Under the pieces are notes generated by a model that did no database searches, was not told where the DNA came from, and was given only the letters and a program-made list of their open reading frames with translations. The translations under genes and the position numbers were made by a program. DNA of 64,000 bases. It comes from Verrucomicrobiales bacterium (GTDB lineage Bacteria > Verrucomicrobiota > Verrucomicrobiia > Limisphaerales > J093). Of the stretch, positions 44,552 through 53,094 are shown piece by piece (within the stretch, counting starts at the first letter, position 1; every line of letters starts with the position of its first letter). Where the stretch lies: positions 186,001 through 250,000 of the forward strand of contig JACKPW010000008.1 of NCBI GenBank assembly GCA_024233215.1. The letters are read 5' to 3'.

Positions 44552-44821
44552 TCAGTTCTCCGCCGGACACTGCCGGCGCAGACCCACGGAGTGGGCGATA
44601 TCCTCGAATTCACGGCGTTCGAGATCCTCGAGACGCTTGCCCCGTTCGTCCAGCTTCTCGTTGATACGAATGGCCTTCTCGGTCATCTCCTCGTGGGTCT
44701 CCTTGGAACCACCCACCAGGGCAAAGTTCGGCCCGGTGGTCACCCGCTTGTGACCGTCGCCGTCGAGCCCGACCCCGAGCAGCACCGCCCGCCGCTTTCC
44801 TTTCGACCGATTATTCGTCAT
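44552..44821 (-). CDS. conserved hypothetical protein upstream of nuoA
   Basis: This 89-residue basic-then-helical protein reads LGVGLDGDGHKRVTTGPNFA near the start, then LVGGSKETHEEMTEKAIRIN and a charged helix KLDERGKRLEDLERREFEDI. No membrane segment or known domain is recognised. It ends 29 bp before nuoA and so is probably co-transcribed with complex I. I recall similar short proteins with a GGS-x-ETHE motif in Verrucomicrobiota, but I cannot name a function. Confidence 0.75.
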   Translation of the reverse strand: MTNNRSKGKRRAVLLGVGLDGDGHKRVTTGPNFALVGGSKETHEEMTEKAIRINEKLDERGKRLEDLERREFEDIAHSVGLRRQCPAEN

Positions 44822-44842
44822 GAGGCAAGGCTAAGATGGGCA

Positions 44843-45289
44843 TTACTCCAATCCAAGAGAAAAGCTGGGAAGGGTTGGGGAAGAGCGCTTGCGGGCGCAT
44901 GGCAAGCTGGCGACTCCCCCCGCCCGGATGGAGGACTGACACAACTCCTCCGGTCTGCCTCCGGACGCGTCCCCGTTATCCGGCTGCGCCCCAGCCTCGG
45001 TCTGGGAATAGCGGAGAACCGCCGCGGCGACGAGCAACAGGAATCCAATCGCTGAAAGCAGCTCGAAGACCCGCAGGCGAAGCGGAGTCCAGCGGAGCTT
45101 GCGGGCAACGGCACGGGCGAGCAGGTAATCGTCGACGATGGCCGGCCCCCAGAGTCGCGCCGAGGGATGCTCCCAGAATCTCCGGAGAAACGCCCGGACC
45201 CCAAGCCACCAGAGCAGCACCGCCACCGCCACAAGGTAAAACCCGGCGGCCGCAAGGATTAGCTCGATGGAAACTCGCACCGGCGCCAT
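44843..45289 (-). CDS. small membrane protein
   Basis: This 148-residue protein has two hydrophobic helices, IELILAAAGFYLVAVAVLLWW at the start and FELLSAIGFLLLVAAAVLRY near residue 85. A basic amphipathic region lies between them (RAFLRRFWEHPSARLWG, DDYLLARAVARKLRW). The polar tail is not conserved-looking. Start is placed at the ATG at 45287-45289, 11 codons inside the longest frame. No domain recognised. It stands 21 bp upstream of the complex I leader gene, so it could be the operon's first gene. Confidence 0.6.
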   Translation of the reverse strand: MAPVRVSIELILAAAGFYLVAVAVLLWWLGVRAFLRRFWEHPSARLWGPAIVDDYLLARAVARKLRWTPLRLRVFELLSAIGFLLLVAAAVLRYSQTEAGAQPDNGDASGGRPEELCQSSIRAGGVASLPCARKRSSPTLPSFSLGLE

Positions 45290-45561
45290 TTCAGCCGAGC
45301 AACTTCTTTGATGCAACTGCAATTATGAGGAATCTCGCGGGCTGAAGGCCGGCGACGGCTTAGAATCGGCGATCCTCACAGGCATCCGTCAACGATTGGT
45401 TAATCGTTCTGATACACCTTAGTAAAACAACTGTCAGCACGCCAACCACCACTGCCGGAACTCACTCAAACCGTCGTCGGATCTCCCGGGTGCCCGACGG
45501 TCGGGACAGGGAGTTGATCGCCAAAAGGATAATCCGACTTGATCCCCGCATCCGGGCCGGG

Positions 45562-46260
45562 TCACGCGGGTTCAGGGCGCCCGCCGGAAGCGGTGTGGGG
45601 TCCCTTGGCCAATGCGTGGGGTCGCACCTGAGTGGCCGGATCCCCAAACAGGCGGGTGAGTTTCTCACGCAGCTGCAGTCGGGCGCGGAGCAGCCGCACC
45701 TTGACGTTCGCCTCGGAGATTCCGAGCGCCCCCGCGGTCTCCCGGACGGAGAGTCCCTCCACATCGCGCAGGAGGAACACCAACCGGTGCTTCTCGTCGA
45801 GCTCGCCCAGCGCATCCTCGATCACCCGGCCGGTCTCGCGATTCCGGACGAGGCGATCCGGGGATTCCCGCCAGTCGGCGACGTAGTCGGGACGGGCGAT
45901 GGTCCCCTGGTCATCCGGCTCGGTGGAAGCCTCGAGAGAGACCATCTCCAGCCCCCCACGTTTGCGGATGATCTTCAGGGCCGCATAGGTGGCGATCCGC
46001 ATCAACCACGTCCCGAAGGCGGCTTCCCCACGATAGGTGTCGAGGTGCTCCACGGCCTTCATGAAGGTCTGCTGGGTGATATCCTCGGCATCGTGACGGT
46101 TCCGCAACATGCGCCAGGCGAGCGAAAAGACCTTGCCCTCATGGCGGGAGACCAACTCCTCAAAAGCAGCCAGCTCGCCGGCCCTGGCCCGGCGAACCAG
46201 CACGGCCTCACCGTCCGTTTCAGCGGCGCCGCCGTTATCCTGCCCTGACTGCTCTCGCAT
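45562..46260 (-). CDS. ECF-type RNA polymerase sigma factor
   Basis: This 232-residue sigma-70-family factor has region 2 at about 27-95 (LAAFEELVSRHEGKVFSLAW, DAEDITQQTFMKAVEHLDTY) with the TFGTWL-like FGTWLMRIATYAALKIIRKR. Region 4 is a helix-turn-helix at about 165-205 (GLSVRETAGALGISEANVKV, RLLRARLQLREKL). The start is the ATG at 46258-46260, where similarity begins. No anti-sigma gene follows: 272 bp without a gene separate it from the next coding region, so its control and regulon are unclear. Confidence 0.92.
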   Translation of the reverse strand: MREQSGQDNGGAAETDGEAVLVRRARAGELAAFEELVSRHEGKVFSLAWRMLRNRHDAEDITQQTFMKAVEHLDTYRGEAAFGTWLMRIATYAALKIIRKRGGLEMVSLEASTEPDDQGTIARPDYVADWRESPDRLVRNRETGRVIEDALGELDEKHRLVFLLRDVEGLSVRETAGALGISEANVKVRLLRARLQLREKLTRLFGDPATQVRPHALAKGPHTASGGRPEPA

Positions 46261-46423
46261 GACGGGAGTGTGAAACCGCGCCGCCGGCGGGTCAACGGCG
46301 CACCGCAGGCCGGGCGGTGGGAGGAACATCCGGCCGGCGGGAGGGGCTTCGACTTTCGCCGCCCGCAAACCGGTAATGGACTCCCGGTCGGGCGGCCGGC
46401 GATCCGGCAGGTCCGGCTGTCGG

Positions 46424-48247
46424 TCACCTTCCCGGTAGCAGGACGTAGCCGAGCTGTTTCAAGGCACGGGTGAAGGCGGCCAGGTTCTTTGCGGGTACAA
46501 CGATACGGTTGTCGCCGGCGTGGTGACAGTATTTCCTCGTGCCGGTGCTGGTGGCGATGAGCCGGGCGAGGGTCTCATCCTGCCATTCCAACAAGACGGC
46601 ATCCTGCCGGGACCGGCATGCGTCCAGGCGACCCTCCGTTTCGGCCAGGAAGGTCCGGACGTTCTCGGGAATCCCGCCGACGACGCGGCCATCGAGGTAT
46701 TCGGTCAGTTCGCCGAAAGAGGCACCGGATTCCACATGCCCCAGCATTCGTCCGGGATCGAGCCGCCAGACCAGGTCGCTCTGCGGCACCGCCAGCAACT
46801 CAAGCATCGCCTGGTCGGCCGGGTTCAACGCCGCCTGCGTGAGCACCAGGTCGTGATTGGGGAGGACCCGGAACAAGCCGGGGGATTCCTCTTCGGTCAT
46901 CTCGTAGTCGTCGGCCAATCCCAACGCGTAGGCGCCCAGCGCATTCAGCCGCACAAAGAGCAGGCCGTCGTAGCGTCCACAAAACGACAGATCATCCGTG
47001 CCCCATCCGCCACCGAGGTCCGGCCACAAGTCGTGGGGGAAGACGCAGGCAACGTCCAGCAGGCCGAGCGTTCCCAGCGTCTCCATGAGAAAAGCGCGCA
47101 GGTACTGACGGTTCAGCCCGGTGCTGCTCTGAATGCAACCGTACTGCAACTCGCAAAAGTAGAGCACCCCCACGTTCTCCGGCAGGACATCCCATTCGCC
47201 GGACGTGGCTTCCACCACCCGCCGGGCTTCCTCGAACTTCAGCCACTGGCCGACCGGGTAGGCTCCCATCGCCTCGACAATCTCGAGCCGGCGCAGCGAG
47301 GGATTCGACAGCCACCGCTTCGCCCTGCCGCCCTGGCCGCGAATGTTGTTGATGCGATTGAGTTCGTCGAAGCCATTGTCCTGCAGGCAACGCTGCACAC
47401 CGGCACGATACTTCTCCGGCGTGAACTGCTGGAGGATGTCCCGGCCAGCATTGGTGAGGACCAGGGCGCCCCCCTTCTGCCGGGCCCAACCGCATTGCTG
47501 GCCCAGCACCGGCCACGCATGGGCCCGCACGGCCCCGGCGGCCTTGTAGTATTTGGTGTCCCAGGGATCTCGCCGTTGTTCGACCGGCTTTTCGAGATCG
47601 AAGTCCGGCACCACGAGGGTCTGGGCCACCAGGCGGGTGGCGGCGTCGGTCGGGCGGCCGCCCTTGGGGGTGACCTTCACCTTGCCTCCTTGGATCAGGC
47701 GCAACACGCGACCGAGCTCCACCGGGACGACGCGTTCGCCCTCGAAGACCTGCAACAAGCGGGCGGGGCTGCCGCTCGGGGCCTTGCCTTCGGGATGCCA
47801 TTGCGTGGGCAGCAACTCCACGGGGGTCACCGTGAGACCGGGCGGCTCGGGCAGCCGGGCTCGGAGCGGTTCGATGAGCGCGAAGACCAAACCGGCACCC
47901 CCATCCGACCAGCGCGCCGTGAAGCTGATGAAGGGGACGAGTAACGACACGGGCTCGTTCCATCGCGCGTATTGGGAGATCTTCGGGTATTTGAGGTCGT
48001 ACCGTGCGGAGAATTCCCGTGGGGAAAGCAACCGGCCCTGGTGGGCGGAATCGGCCAGTAATCGGTGCTCCGCCGGGCTCAGACGGTTGAGCACGGCCGG
48101 CAGGTTGAGGGTGATCTGCTGCTCGATGAGCCGGACGAACTGGTCCTTGCGGGTCACGCCTTTGAGCGACACATCCATGTGTTTGAGCCAGCCCTTGAGG
48201 AGGTCGGCGTTCAGCGAAAGCAGATGTTCGCGGAGCGAATCGTCCAT
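46424..48247 (-). CDS. XPB-helicase-associated protein (left, divergent)
   Basis: This 607-residue soluble protein has an N-terminal 60-residue helical unit with VTRKDQFVRLIEQQI, resembling SAP/HTH DNA-binding elements. The central part contains winged-helix-like stretches (GGALVLTNAGRDILQQF). The C-terminal 150 residues (FRVLPNHDLVLTQAALNPAD, LDPGRMLGHVESGASFGELT) match the helicase-associated domain that also forms the N-terminus of bacterial XPB/Ssl2. No nuclease or ATPase motif is visible. It is transcribed divergently from the XPB operon across a 466-bp region with hairpin repeats, suggesting joint function and regulation. The function is inferred from association only. Confidence 0.8.
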   Translation of the reverse strand: MDDSLREHLLSLNADLLKGWLKHMDVSLKGVTRKDQFVRLIEQQITLNLPAVLNRLSPAEHRLLADSAHQGRLLSPREFSARYDLKYPKISQYARWNEPVSLLVPFISFTARWSDGGAGLVFALIEPLRARLPEPPGLTVTPVELLPTQWHPEGKAPSGSPARLLQVFEGERVVPVELGRVLRLIQGGKVKVTPKGGRPTDAATRLVAQTLVVPDFDLEKPVEQRRDPWDTKYYKAAGAVRAHAWPVLGQQCGWARQKGGALVLTNAGRDILQQFTPEKYRAGVQRCLQDNGFDELNRINNIRGQGGRAKRWLSNPSLRRLEIVEAMGAYPVGQWLKFEEARRVVEATSGEWDVLPENVGVLYFCELQYGCIQSSTGLNRQYLRAFLMETLGTLGLLDVACVFPHDLWPDLGGGWGTDDLSFCGRYDGLLFVRLNALGAYALGLADDYEMTEEESPGLFRVLPNHDLVLTQAALNPADQAMLELLAVPQSDLVWRLDPGRMLGHVESGASFGELTEYLDGRVVGGIPENVRTFLAETEGRLDACRSRQDAVLLEWQDETLARLIATSTGTRKYCHHAGDNRIVVPAKNLAAFTRALKQLGYVLLPGR

Positions 48248-48320
48248 CGCGCAATGCAGCCAGAGATGGGCCGGTGCGACAAGCCTGCGAGGAAGGGCTG
48301 CCGCAAGGCGCGGCTGCTCT

Positions 48321-48399
48321 GGGGATCAGTTCTCACTATTGACGGAGAGGGCGCCGTCAATAGCTGCAGAACTGACCCCGTCGCTCGGTTCATGGAAAG
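48321..48399. repeat. REP-like hairpin repeat, unit 1
   Basis: This ~79-bp unit runs from GGGGATCAGTTCTCAC to GGTTCATGGAAAG. The inner stem CTATTGACG / CGTCAATAG is perfect over 9 bp. The outer stem GGGG(A)TCAGTTCT / AGAACTGACCCC has one bulge. It is repeated as unit 2 at 48456-48533 in the same orientation. The elements lie within the 466-bp gap (48248-48713) between the two divergent helicase-associated transcripts; otherwise that gap holds no gene I can support. Confidence 0.85.
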
Positions 48400-48455
48400 C
48401 CCCAATGACAAACGCTTTGTCATGCAATGGGACCTGGAATTCGGTGCGGCCGCTC

Positions 48456-48533
48456 GGGGTCAGTCCTCACTATTGGCGGAGAAAGCGCCGCCAATAGCTG
48501 CAGAACTGACCCCGTCGCTTGGTTCATGGAAAG
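48456..48533. repeat. REP-like hairpin repeat, unit 2
   Basis: This is a second unit in direct orientation, about 78 bp, from GGGGTCAGTCCTCAC to GGTTCATGGAAAG. Its inner stem is CTATTGGCG / CGCCAATAG, differing from unit 1 at paired positions only. The loop is GAGAAAGCGC against GAGAGGGCGC. The spacer between the two units is 56 bp. Such doublets resemble REP/BIME elements mobilised by IS200-type (RAYT) transposases, none of which is in the window. Confidence 0.85.
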
Positions 48534-48713
48534 GTACCGGGAACAGCACGCGAGAGCGCGCGCGCACCCCGAGGCGGGGCGGCGTGCCGGTGAGGTTTCC
48601 AGTCGACGAGGCAGGCGCCGGCTGCAACGCTGGAGCGCGCTTGCGCCGGGGGGCAAACTCGCGGTCCGCGGGCGTGTGCACAATCGGAATCGTGATCGAC
48701 ACTTGAGGCCCCG

Positions 48714-50450
48714 ATGACTCAGTCCCTGGAACCGCACCCGGACAATCCGCTGATCGTGCAAGGCGACCACACCGTCCTGCTCGAAGTGGACAATCCGCGG
48801 TACACCTTGGCGCGGGACGCTCTCGCGCGATTCGCCGAATTGGTGAAGTCGCCGGAGCATGTCCACACCTACCGGATCACGCCCCTTTCGATCTGGAACG
48901 CCTGTGCCGCCGGCCAGACGGCGGATCGCATCGTCGAGGCGCTGCGCGGGCTGTCGAAATACCCGTTGCCGGGCCATGTCGCCACCAGTGTGCGGGATTC
49001 CGCCGCCCGTTACGGATGCCTGAAGCTCTCCCGGCACGACGACGCCACCCTGTGCCTTGCGGCGCGCGACCTGCCCCTGGCGGAGGAACTCGCCCACCAA
49101 CGCGCGCTGCTTCCGCTGTTGGGCGAGCGGGTCGGGTCGCTGGAATTCCTCGTCGCTGCCGCCAACCGGGGCCGGCTGAAGCAGACGTTGATCAAGCTGG
49201 GCTTCCCCACCGAGGACCTGGCGGGCTACGTCGCGGGTGACGCATTCGCCATGGCGCTGCGGGCGGTGAGCCGGGGAGGACATCCCTTCGCACCCCGGGA
49301 CTATCAGCGGGAAGCGGCCGGGGTGTTCCACGCGGGCGGCGAAGTGCGGGGCGGATCAGGTGTCATTGTGCTGCCCTGCGGGGCGGGGAAGACCATTGTG
49401 GGAATGGCCTGCATGGCGGAAGTTCAGGCTTCCGCCCTGATCCTGGCCACGAACGTCACGGCGGCCCGGCAGTGGCGGGAGGAACTGCTCGACAAGACCA
49501 CGCTGAGGGAGGAGGACATTGGCGAGTACACGGGCAACACCAAGGAGGTCCGGCCGGTTACCATCGCGACCTACCAAATCCTCACCCACCGCCGGAACCA
49601 GACCGCGGAGTTCACCCACTTCGCCCTGTTCGACGAGCGCAACTGGGGATTGATCATCTACGACGAGGTCCATCTGTTGCCGGCACCGGTTTTTCAGATC
49701 ACGGCCACCTTGCAGGCCCGCCGCCGCCTGGGGCTCACCGCCACGCTCGTCCGGGAGGATGGCAAAGAGGACGACGTCTTTGCGTTGATCGGACCGAAGA
49801 AATACGACGTGCCGTGGAAAGAAATGGAGAAGCAGGGGTGGATCGCGACCGCCACCTGCACCGAAATCCGGCTGCCCATGACCGAAACGCGGCGGATGGA
49901 ATACGCCGTGGCGGAGGCGCGGCACAAATTCCGCATCGCGTCGGAGAACCCGGACAAACTGCGGCTCGTGCGGCAGTTGATCGACCGGCATCGGGACGTG
50001 CCGGTGCTGGTCATCGGGATGTACGTCGACCAGGTGCGAAGCTTCGCGGAGGAGTTGAATCTGCCGTTGCTGACCGGCGCAACGACCCAGCGCAAGCGCG
50101 ACGAGGTCTACGAACGGTTTCGCCACGGCGACCTGCGTGCGCTGGTGGTTTCGAAGATCGCGAACTTCTCCGTGGACCTGCCCGATGCGGCGGTGGCGAT
50201 CCAGGTTTCCGGCATGTTCGGATCGCGACAGGAGGAGGCGCAACGGCTGGGCCGCATCCTGCGGCCGAAGCCGGGCGACAACCAGGCACACTTCTATTCC
50301 ATTGTCTCGCGGGACACCGTGGAACAGGACTTTGCCCTGAAACGCCAGTTGTTCCTGTGCGAACAGGGCTACGAATACCGCATCCTCACCCTGGACCGGC
50401 CCGGGGAACTGCTCCCGGCAAAAGCCGGTTCTCTGTCCCCAACCTCATGA
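48714..50450 (+). CDS. XPB/Ssl2-type DNA helicase
   Basis: This 578-residue SF2 helicase has an N-terminal helicase-associated domain at about 1-180 (LIVQGDHTVLLEVDNPRYTL, HVHTYRITPLSIWNACAAG), as in bacterial XPB. The ATPase core follows: Walker A LPCGAGKTIVGMA (K226), DEVH box IIYDEVHLLP (D317), motif III GLTATLVREDGKED with the XPB RED element, and motif VI QEEAQRLGRILRPK. The C-terminal DTVEQDFALKRQLFLCEQGY is typical. XPB opens DNA in eukaryotic TFIIH; the role of bacterial XPB is poorly defined and may be repair. It heads a three-gene operon with ATGA overlaps. Confidence 0.93.
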   Translation: MTQSLEPHPDNPLIVQGDHTVLLEVDNPRYTLARDALARFAELVKSPEHVHTYRITPLSIWNACAAGQTADRIVEALRGLSKYPLPGHVATSVRDSAARYGCLKLSRHDDATLCLAARDLPLAEELAHQRALLPLLGERVGSLEFLVAAANRGRLKQTLIKLGFPTEDLAGYVAGDAFAMALRAVSRGGHPFAPRDYQREAAGVFHAGGEVRGGSGVIVLPCGAGKTIVGMACMAEVQASALILATNVTAARQWREELLDKTTLREEDIGEYTGNTKEVRPVTIATYQILTHRRNQTAEFTHFALFDERNWGLIIYDEVHLLPAPVFQITATLQARRRLGLTATLVREDGKEDDVFALIGPKKYDVPWKEMEKQGWIATATCTEIRLPMTETRRMEYAVAEARHKFRIASENPDKLRLVRQLIDRHRDVPVLVIGMYVDQVRSFAEELNLPLLTGATTQRKRDEVYERFRHGDLRALVVSKIANFSVDLPDAAVAIQVSGMFGSRQEEAQRLGRILRPKPGDNQAHFYSIVSRDTVEQDFALKRQLFLCEQGYEYRILTLDRPGELLPAKAGSLSPTS

Positions 50451-50914
50451 CTGACGAACAACGCCTCATTGAGAAGCTGCTGCGGATTGAAGCGCTGCAT
50501 GCCGGCGCGGCAACCCACGGCGAACGGGAAGCCGCAGCCCAGGCGCGCGAGCGGATTCGTGCCCGCTTGGCCCGAGAACGGGACAACGATCCGCCGGAGG
50601 AGTTCAGCTTCAGTCTGCCGGATCCATGGTCGCGCCGCTTGTTCATCGCTTTGCTGCGCCGATACGACCTCCGACCATACCGCTACCCCCGGCAGCGACG
50701 AACGACGGTGATGGCCCGGGTGCCCCGGCAGTTTCTCGACCACACGCTCTGGCCGGAGTTCGAGGAACTGGACCGCACCCTGGGCAGTTACCTGAAGGAA
50801 GTAACCGAGCGCGTCATCCGCGAAGGTATCGCGCCGGACACCTCGGAGGTGGAGGTGCGCCCGGCACAGAATGAACTGGTCTTCGACTCGCGCGAACCGA
50901 ACCAGCCCATATGA
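50447..50914 (+). CDS. small DUF2786-like protein
   Basis: This 155-residue charged soluble protein begins within the helicase stop (ATGA) and ends within the start of the next gene (ATGA). The first 45 residues, IEKLLRIEALHAGAATHGER then EAAAQARERIRARL, resemble DUF2786, a short helical domain found in phage and bacterial proteins of unknown role. The rest is a basic segment (RRLFIALLRRYDLRPYRYPR) followed by helices (FLDHTLWPEFEELDRTLGSY). The tight coupling suggests a fixed ratio with the helicase. The DUF assignment is by eye. Confidence 0.8.
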   Translation: MTDEQRLIEKLLRIEALHAGAATHGEREAAAQARERIRARLARERDNDPPEEFSFSLPDPWSRRLFIALLRRYDLRPYRYPRQRRTTVMARVPRQFLDHTLWPEFEELDRTLGSYLKEVTERVIREGIAPDTSEVEVRPAQNELVFDSREPNQPI

Positions 50915-52947
50915 AGTGCTTGGACACAGACTGGGAGTCGGTCCTTCATTGGCTGGGCGTCTGGAGCCAGTTGACCGTGCCGTCGCGGCGGCACTTCCTA
51001 AACCTGTCGTCCGCAAACTTGGTGGGAGTCCCGGAGGAAGGCTACGGGACGGACCTTCCCCGGGTGCTCGAATCGGGCCTGGCCACGCGGCTCACGACGG
51101 GAGCCATCCGACCCGCGCCTGACGCCCAGCGCTTCTGGCGCCTCGTGCGCCATTTGGCCGAGTTCCCGCTTTTCGACCAGAAGCCGACCGCGAGGGGCCT
51201 GGAGGAGTACCTGCAGAAGTACTATGCCAGCGAAGAGCTGTTTACGATCCGCGGCGGTTGGACCGAGACGGGCTGGGATTCCGAGGAATGGACCCAGGCC
51301 TTCCTGCGGGCAAAGCAACCCCGACGATGGGAGGCGGACCGGCTGACTTCCCAGGAGCGACAGGGCCATGATCACCGCATCTGGCGGTGGGACCGGGCCC
51401 ACCTCCCGGCGCAGCCAAAAACCTGGTTTCCGGACCCGGAGACATTCACCGCCGCGAAGGCGCTGGTCCGGGCCGCGGTGGATTCGGGGTCACCGCTGCC
51501 GTTGAGCGCGCTGCCGGGACTGTTGCCGGCTGACCTCCGACCCCGAACCGCCGGGGCGCTGAAGGCGTGTCTCCGCTATCTGCTGCTCTACGCGGCCCTG
51601 CGAAAGGACAGTCTGGACGTGGTGGTGGGCCTGTGCCCGGTGGCGTTGTATCAGCGCAACCGCCCGCCCGCGGTTCCGCCCGTTCCGCGACCGGCGGACG
51701 GTCTCCTCAGACCGGCGTCGCTGATGGAGGACATGACCCGCCTGCTCGCGATGGCAGCCGCCGGGGAATGCCGCTTGAAGCAATCGTCCCATTACGCGGA
51801 CCTCTACCAAAGGGACGCGGACCGTCTGCTCGAGCAACTCGTCGCCCTGCCGCCCTGGATCGAGTGTCGTCACGCTGCCCCAAAACGCCTGCAGCAGGCC
51901 CTGGAGACCGTTCTGGAATGCGGGTTTGCCTCCCAGTCATCCAAGGGCAAGGAGGGGCGGTTCCTCCTCCCCACCGCCGTCGGGCGACAGTGGCTGGCCC
52001 GGTCGCCGGCCGGTCGCCTGCATGAATTGCTGCGCGAGTTCCGCAAGGACGACGGACAGGGAGATGACAGGGACAGTCGGGCTCGACTGCTGTCCCGAAA
52101 ACTCACCCTGCGGACCCGGATGGGGGATGACTTCGATGCCCGCCCGTGGCTGGATTCCATCTGGCGTGAAGCCGCCGGGGAGGCCGCGTTTTGTCTCGAC
52201 GAGTTTCTCGAGCACCACGCCCGGGTCAGTCACCCGTTGATCAGCCCGGCGATCCCTGAAGAGGACCGGCCCGGGCAGTGTTTCCGGTACGATCGGGACG
52301 ACTGCCGGCTCCGCACCCAGAATGTTGAGGAAATCACGCGCGAGTTGCTCGCCTTGTTCTTCTGGGAGCGCCTGGTGCCGCTGGGCTGTGTAGAGACTTT
52401 GGCCGACGAGGCTGACCACACGCTCTTTCGGCTTTCCAGCGCCGGCCGTTGTTTTGTTGGGATGGCACCGGAACTGGAATACGGCCAACCGGTTCAGGAT
52501 GCCCGGATCGTGGTGCAGCCGAACTTCGAGATCGTCTTTCTGAATCCAAATCTGGCGGCCGAGATCGACTTCACGCCCTTCGCGGAGCGCTGCGGCCACG
52601 GGGTGGGGACGCTGTTCCGCCTGACCCGCCCCCAGACGTGGCGCGCGGCGGAGGAAGGCATGACGGTGGAGACCGTGCTGGCCATGCTTGTGCGGCATGT
52701 TTCCAGTCCGGTGCCCGCGAATGTCGAAGCGGAGCTACGGGCGTGGTTTGCCTCCTGCCGCACCCTGGTCACCCGGCGGGCGATCCTGCTGGAGGCTGGC
52801 GACGAGGAGACCGCCCTGCGTGTGCAGAAGCTGCTGGGTCCGGAATCGGCGCTGCTGGGCAAGGCCCTGGTTGAATGGCGTGGCGCCAAGCTCGACCCCA
52901 AACTGCGCCGCAAACTGGCCGGTCAAGGGATCTTCATCCGGGGCTGA
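50911..52947 (+). CDS. XPB-helicase-associated protein (right, operonic)
   Basis: This 678-residue soluble protein is the third gene of the XPB operon. The first two thirds have no domain I recognise, with Trp/Arg-rich segments (EEWTQAFLRAKQPRRWEADR) and several helical repeats. The last 170 residues carry a helicase-associated domain: DARIVVQPNFEIVFLNPNLA, then GTLFRLTRPQTWRAAEEGMT and VETVLAMLVRHVSSPVP. This equals the N-terminal domain of XPB helicases and the C-terminus of the divergent gene at 46424-48247, though overall sequence differs. No catalytic motif is visible. It is likely a DNA- or helicase-binding partner. Confidence 0.8.
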   Translation: MKCLDTDWESVLHWLGVWSQLTVPSRRHFLNLSSANLVGVPEEGYGTDLPRVLESGLATRLTTGAIRPAPDAQRFWRLVRHLAEFPLFDQKPTARGLEEYLQKYYASEELFTIRGGWTETGWDSEEWTQAFLRAKQPRRWEADRLTSQERQGHDHRIWRWDRAHLPAQPKTWFPDPETFTAAKALVRAAVDSGSPLPLSALPGLLPADLRPRTAGALKACLRYLLLYAALRKDSLDVVVGLCPVALYQRNRPPAVPPVPRPADGLLRPASLMEDMTRLLAMAAAGECRLKQSSHYADLYQRDADRLLEQLVALPPWIECRHAAPKRLQQALETVLECGFASQSSKGKEGRFLLPTAVGRQWLARSPAGRLHELLREFRKDDGQGDDRDSRARLLSRKLTLRTRMGDDFDARPWLDSIWREAAGEAAFCLDEFLEHHARVSHPLISPAIPEEDRPGQCFRYDRDDCRLRTQNVEEITRELLALFFWERLVPLGCVETLADEADHTLFRLSSAGRCFVGMAPELEYGQPVQDARIVVQPNFEIVFLNPNLAAEIDFTPFAERCGHGVGTLFRLTRPQTWRAAEEGMTVETVLAMLVRHVSSPVPANVEAELRAWFASCRTLVTRRAILLEAGDEETALRVQKLLGPESALLGKALVEWRGAKLDPKLRRKLAGQGIFIRG

Positions 52948-53094
52948 ACCGTCTCGGTAAACCGTCAACCGCCAACGGAGGGCCGAGTTACACGAGGCCC
53001 TGATTTGATCTGATTCCAGGGACTCGTGGAACTCGTGCCTCCGAGGAGTTCATGGTCCCGTTGCAGGCGCGATCGCGAGAGGGGGCTCTCCATG

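Noticed and set aside
46424..52947. The XPB cassette as a known defence system (DISARM, BREX, Zorya, Druantia)
   Set aside because: No methylase, nuclease, phosphatase, MotAB-like or DUF1998 component is present, so none of these names applies.
52948..53094. Inverted repeat GAACTC / GAGTTC between convergent genes as a bidirectional terminator
   Set aside because: The stem is short and interrupted, with no flanking T or A tract.
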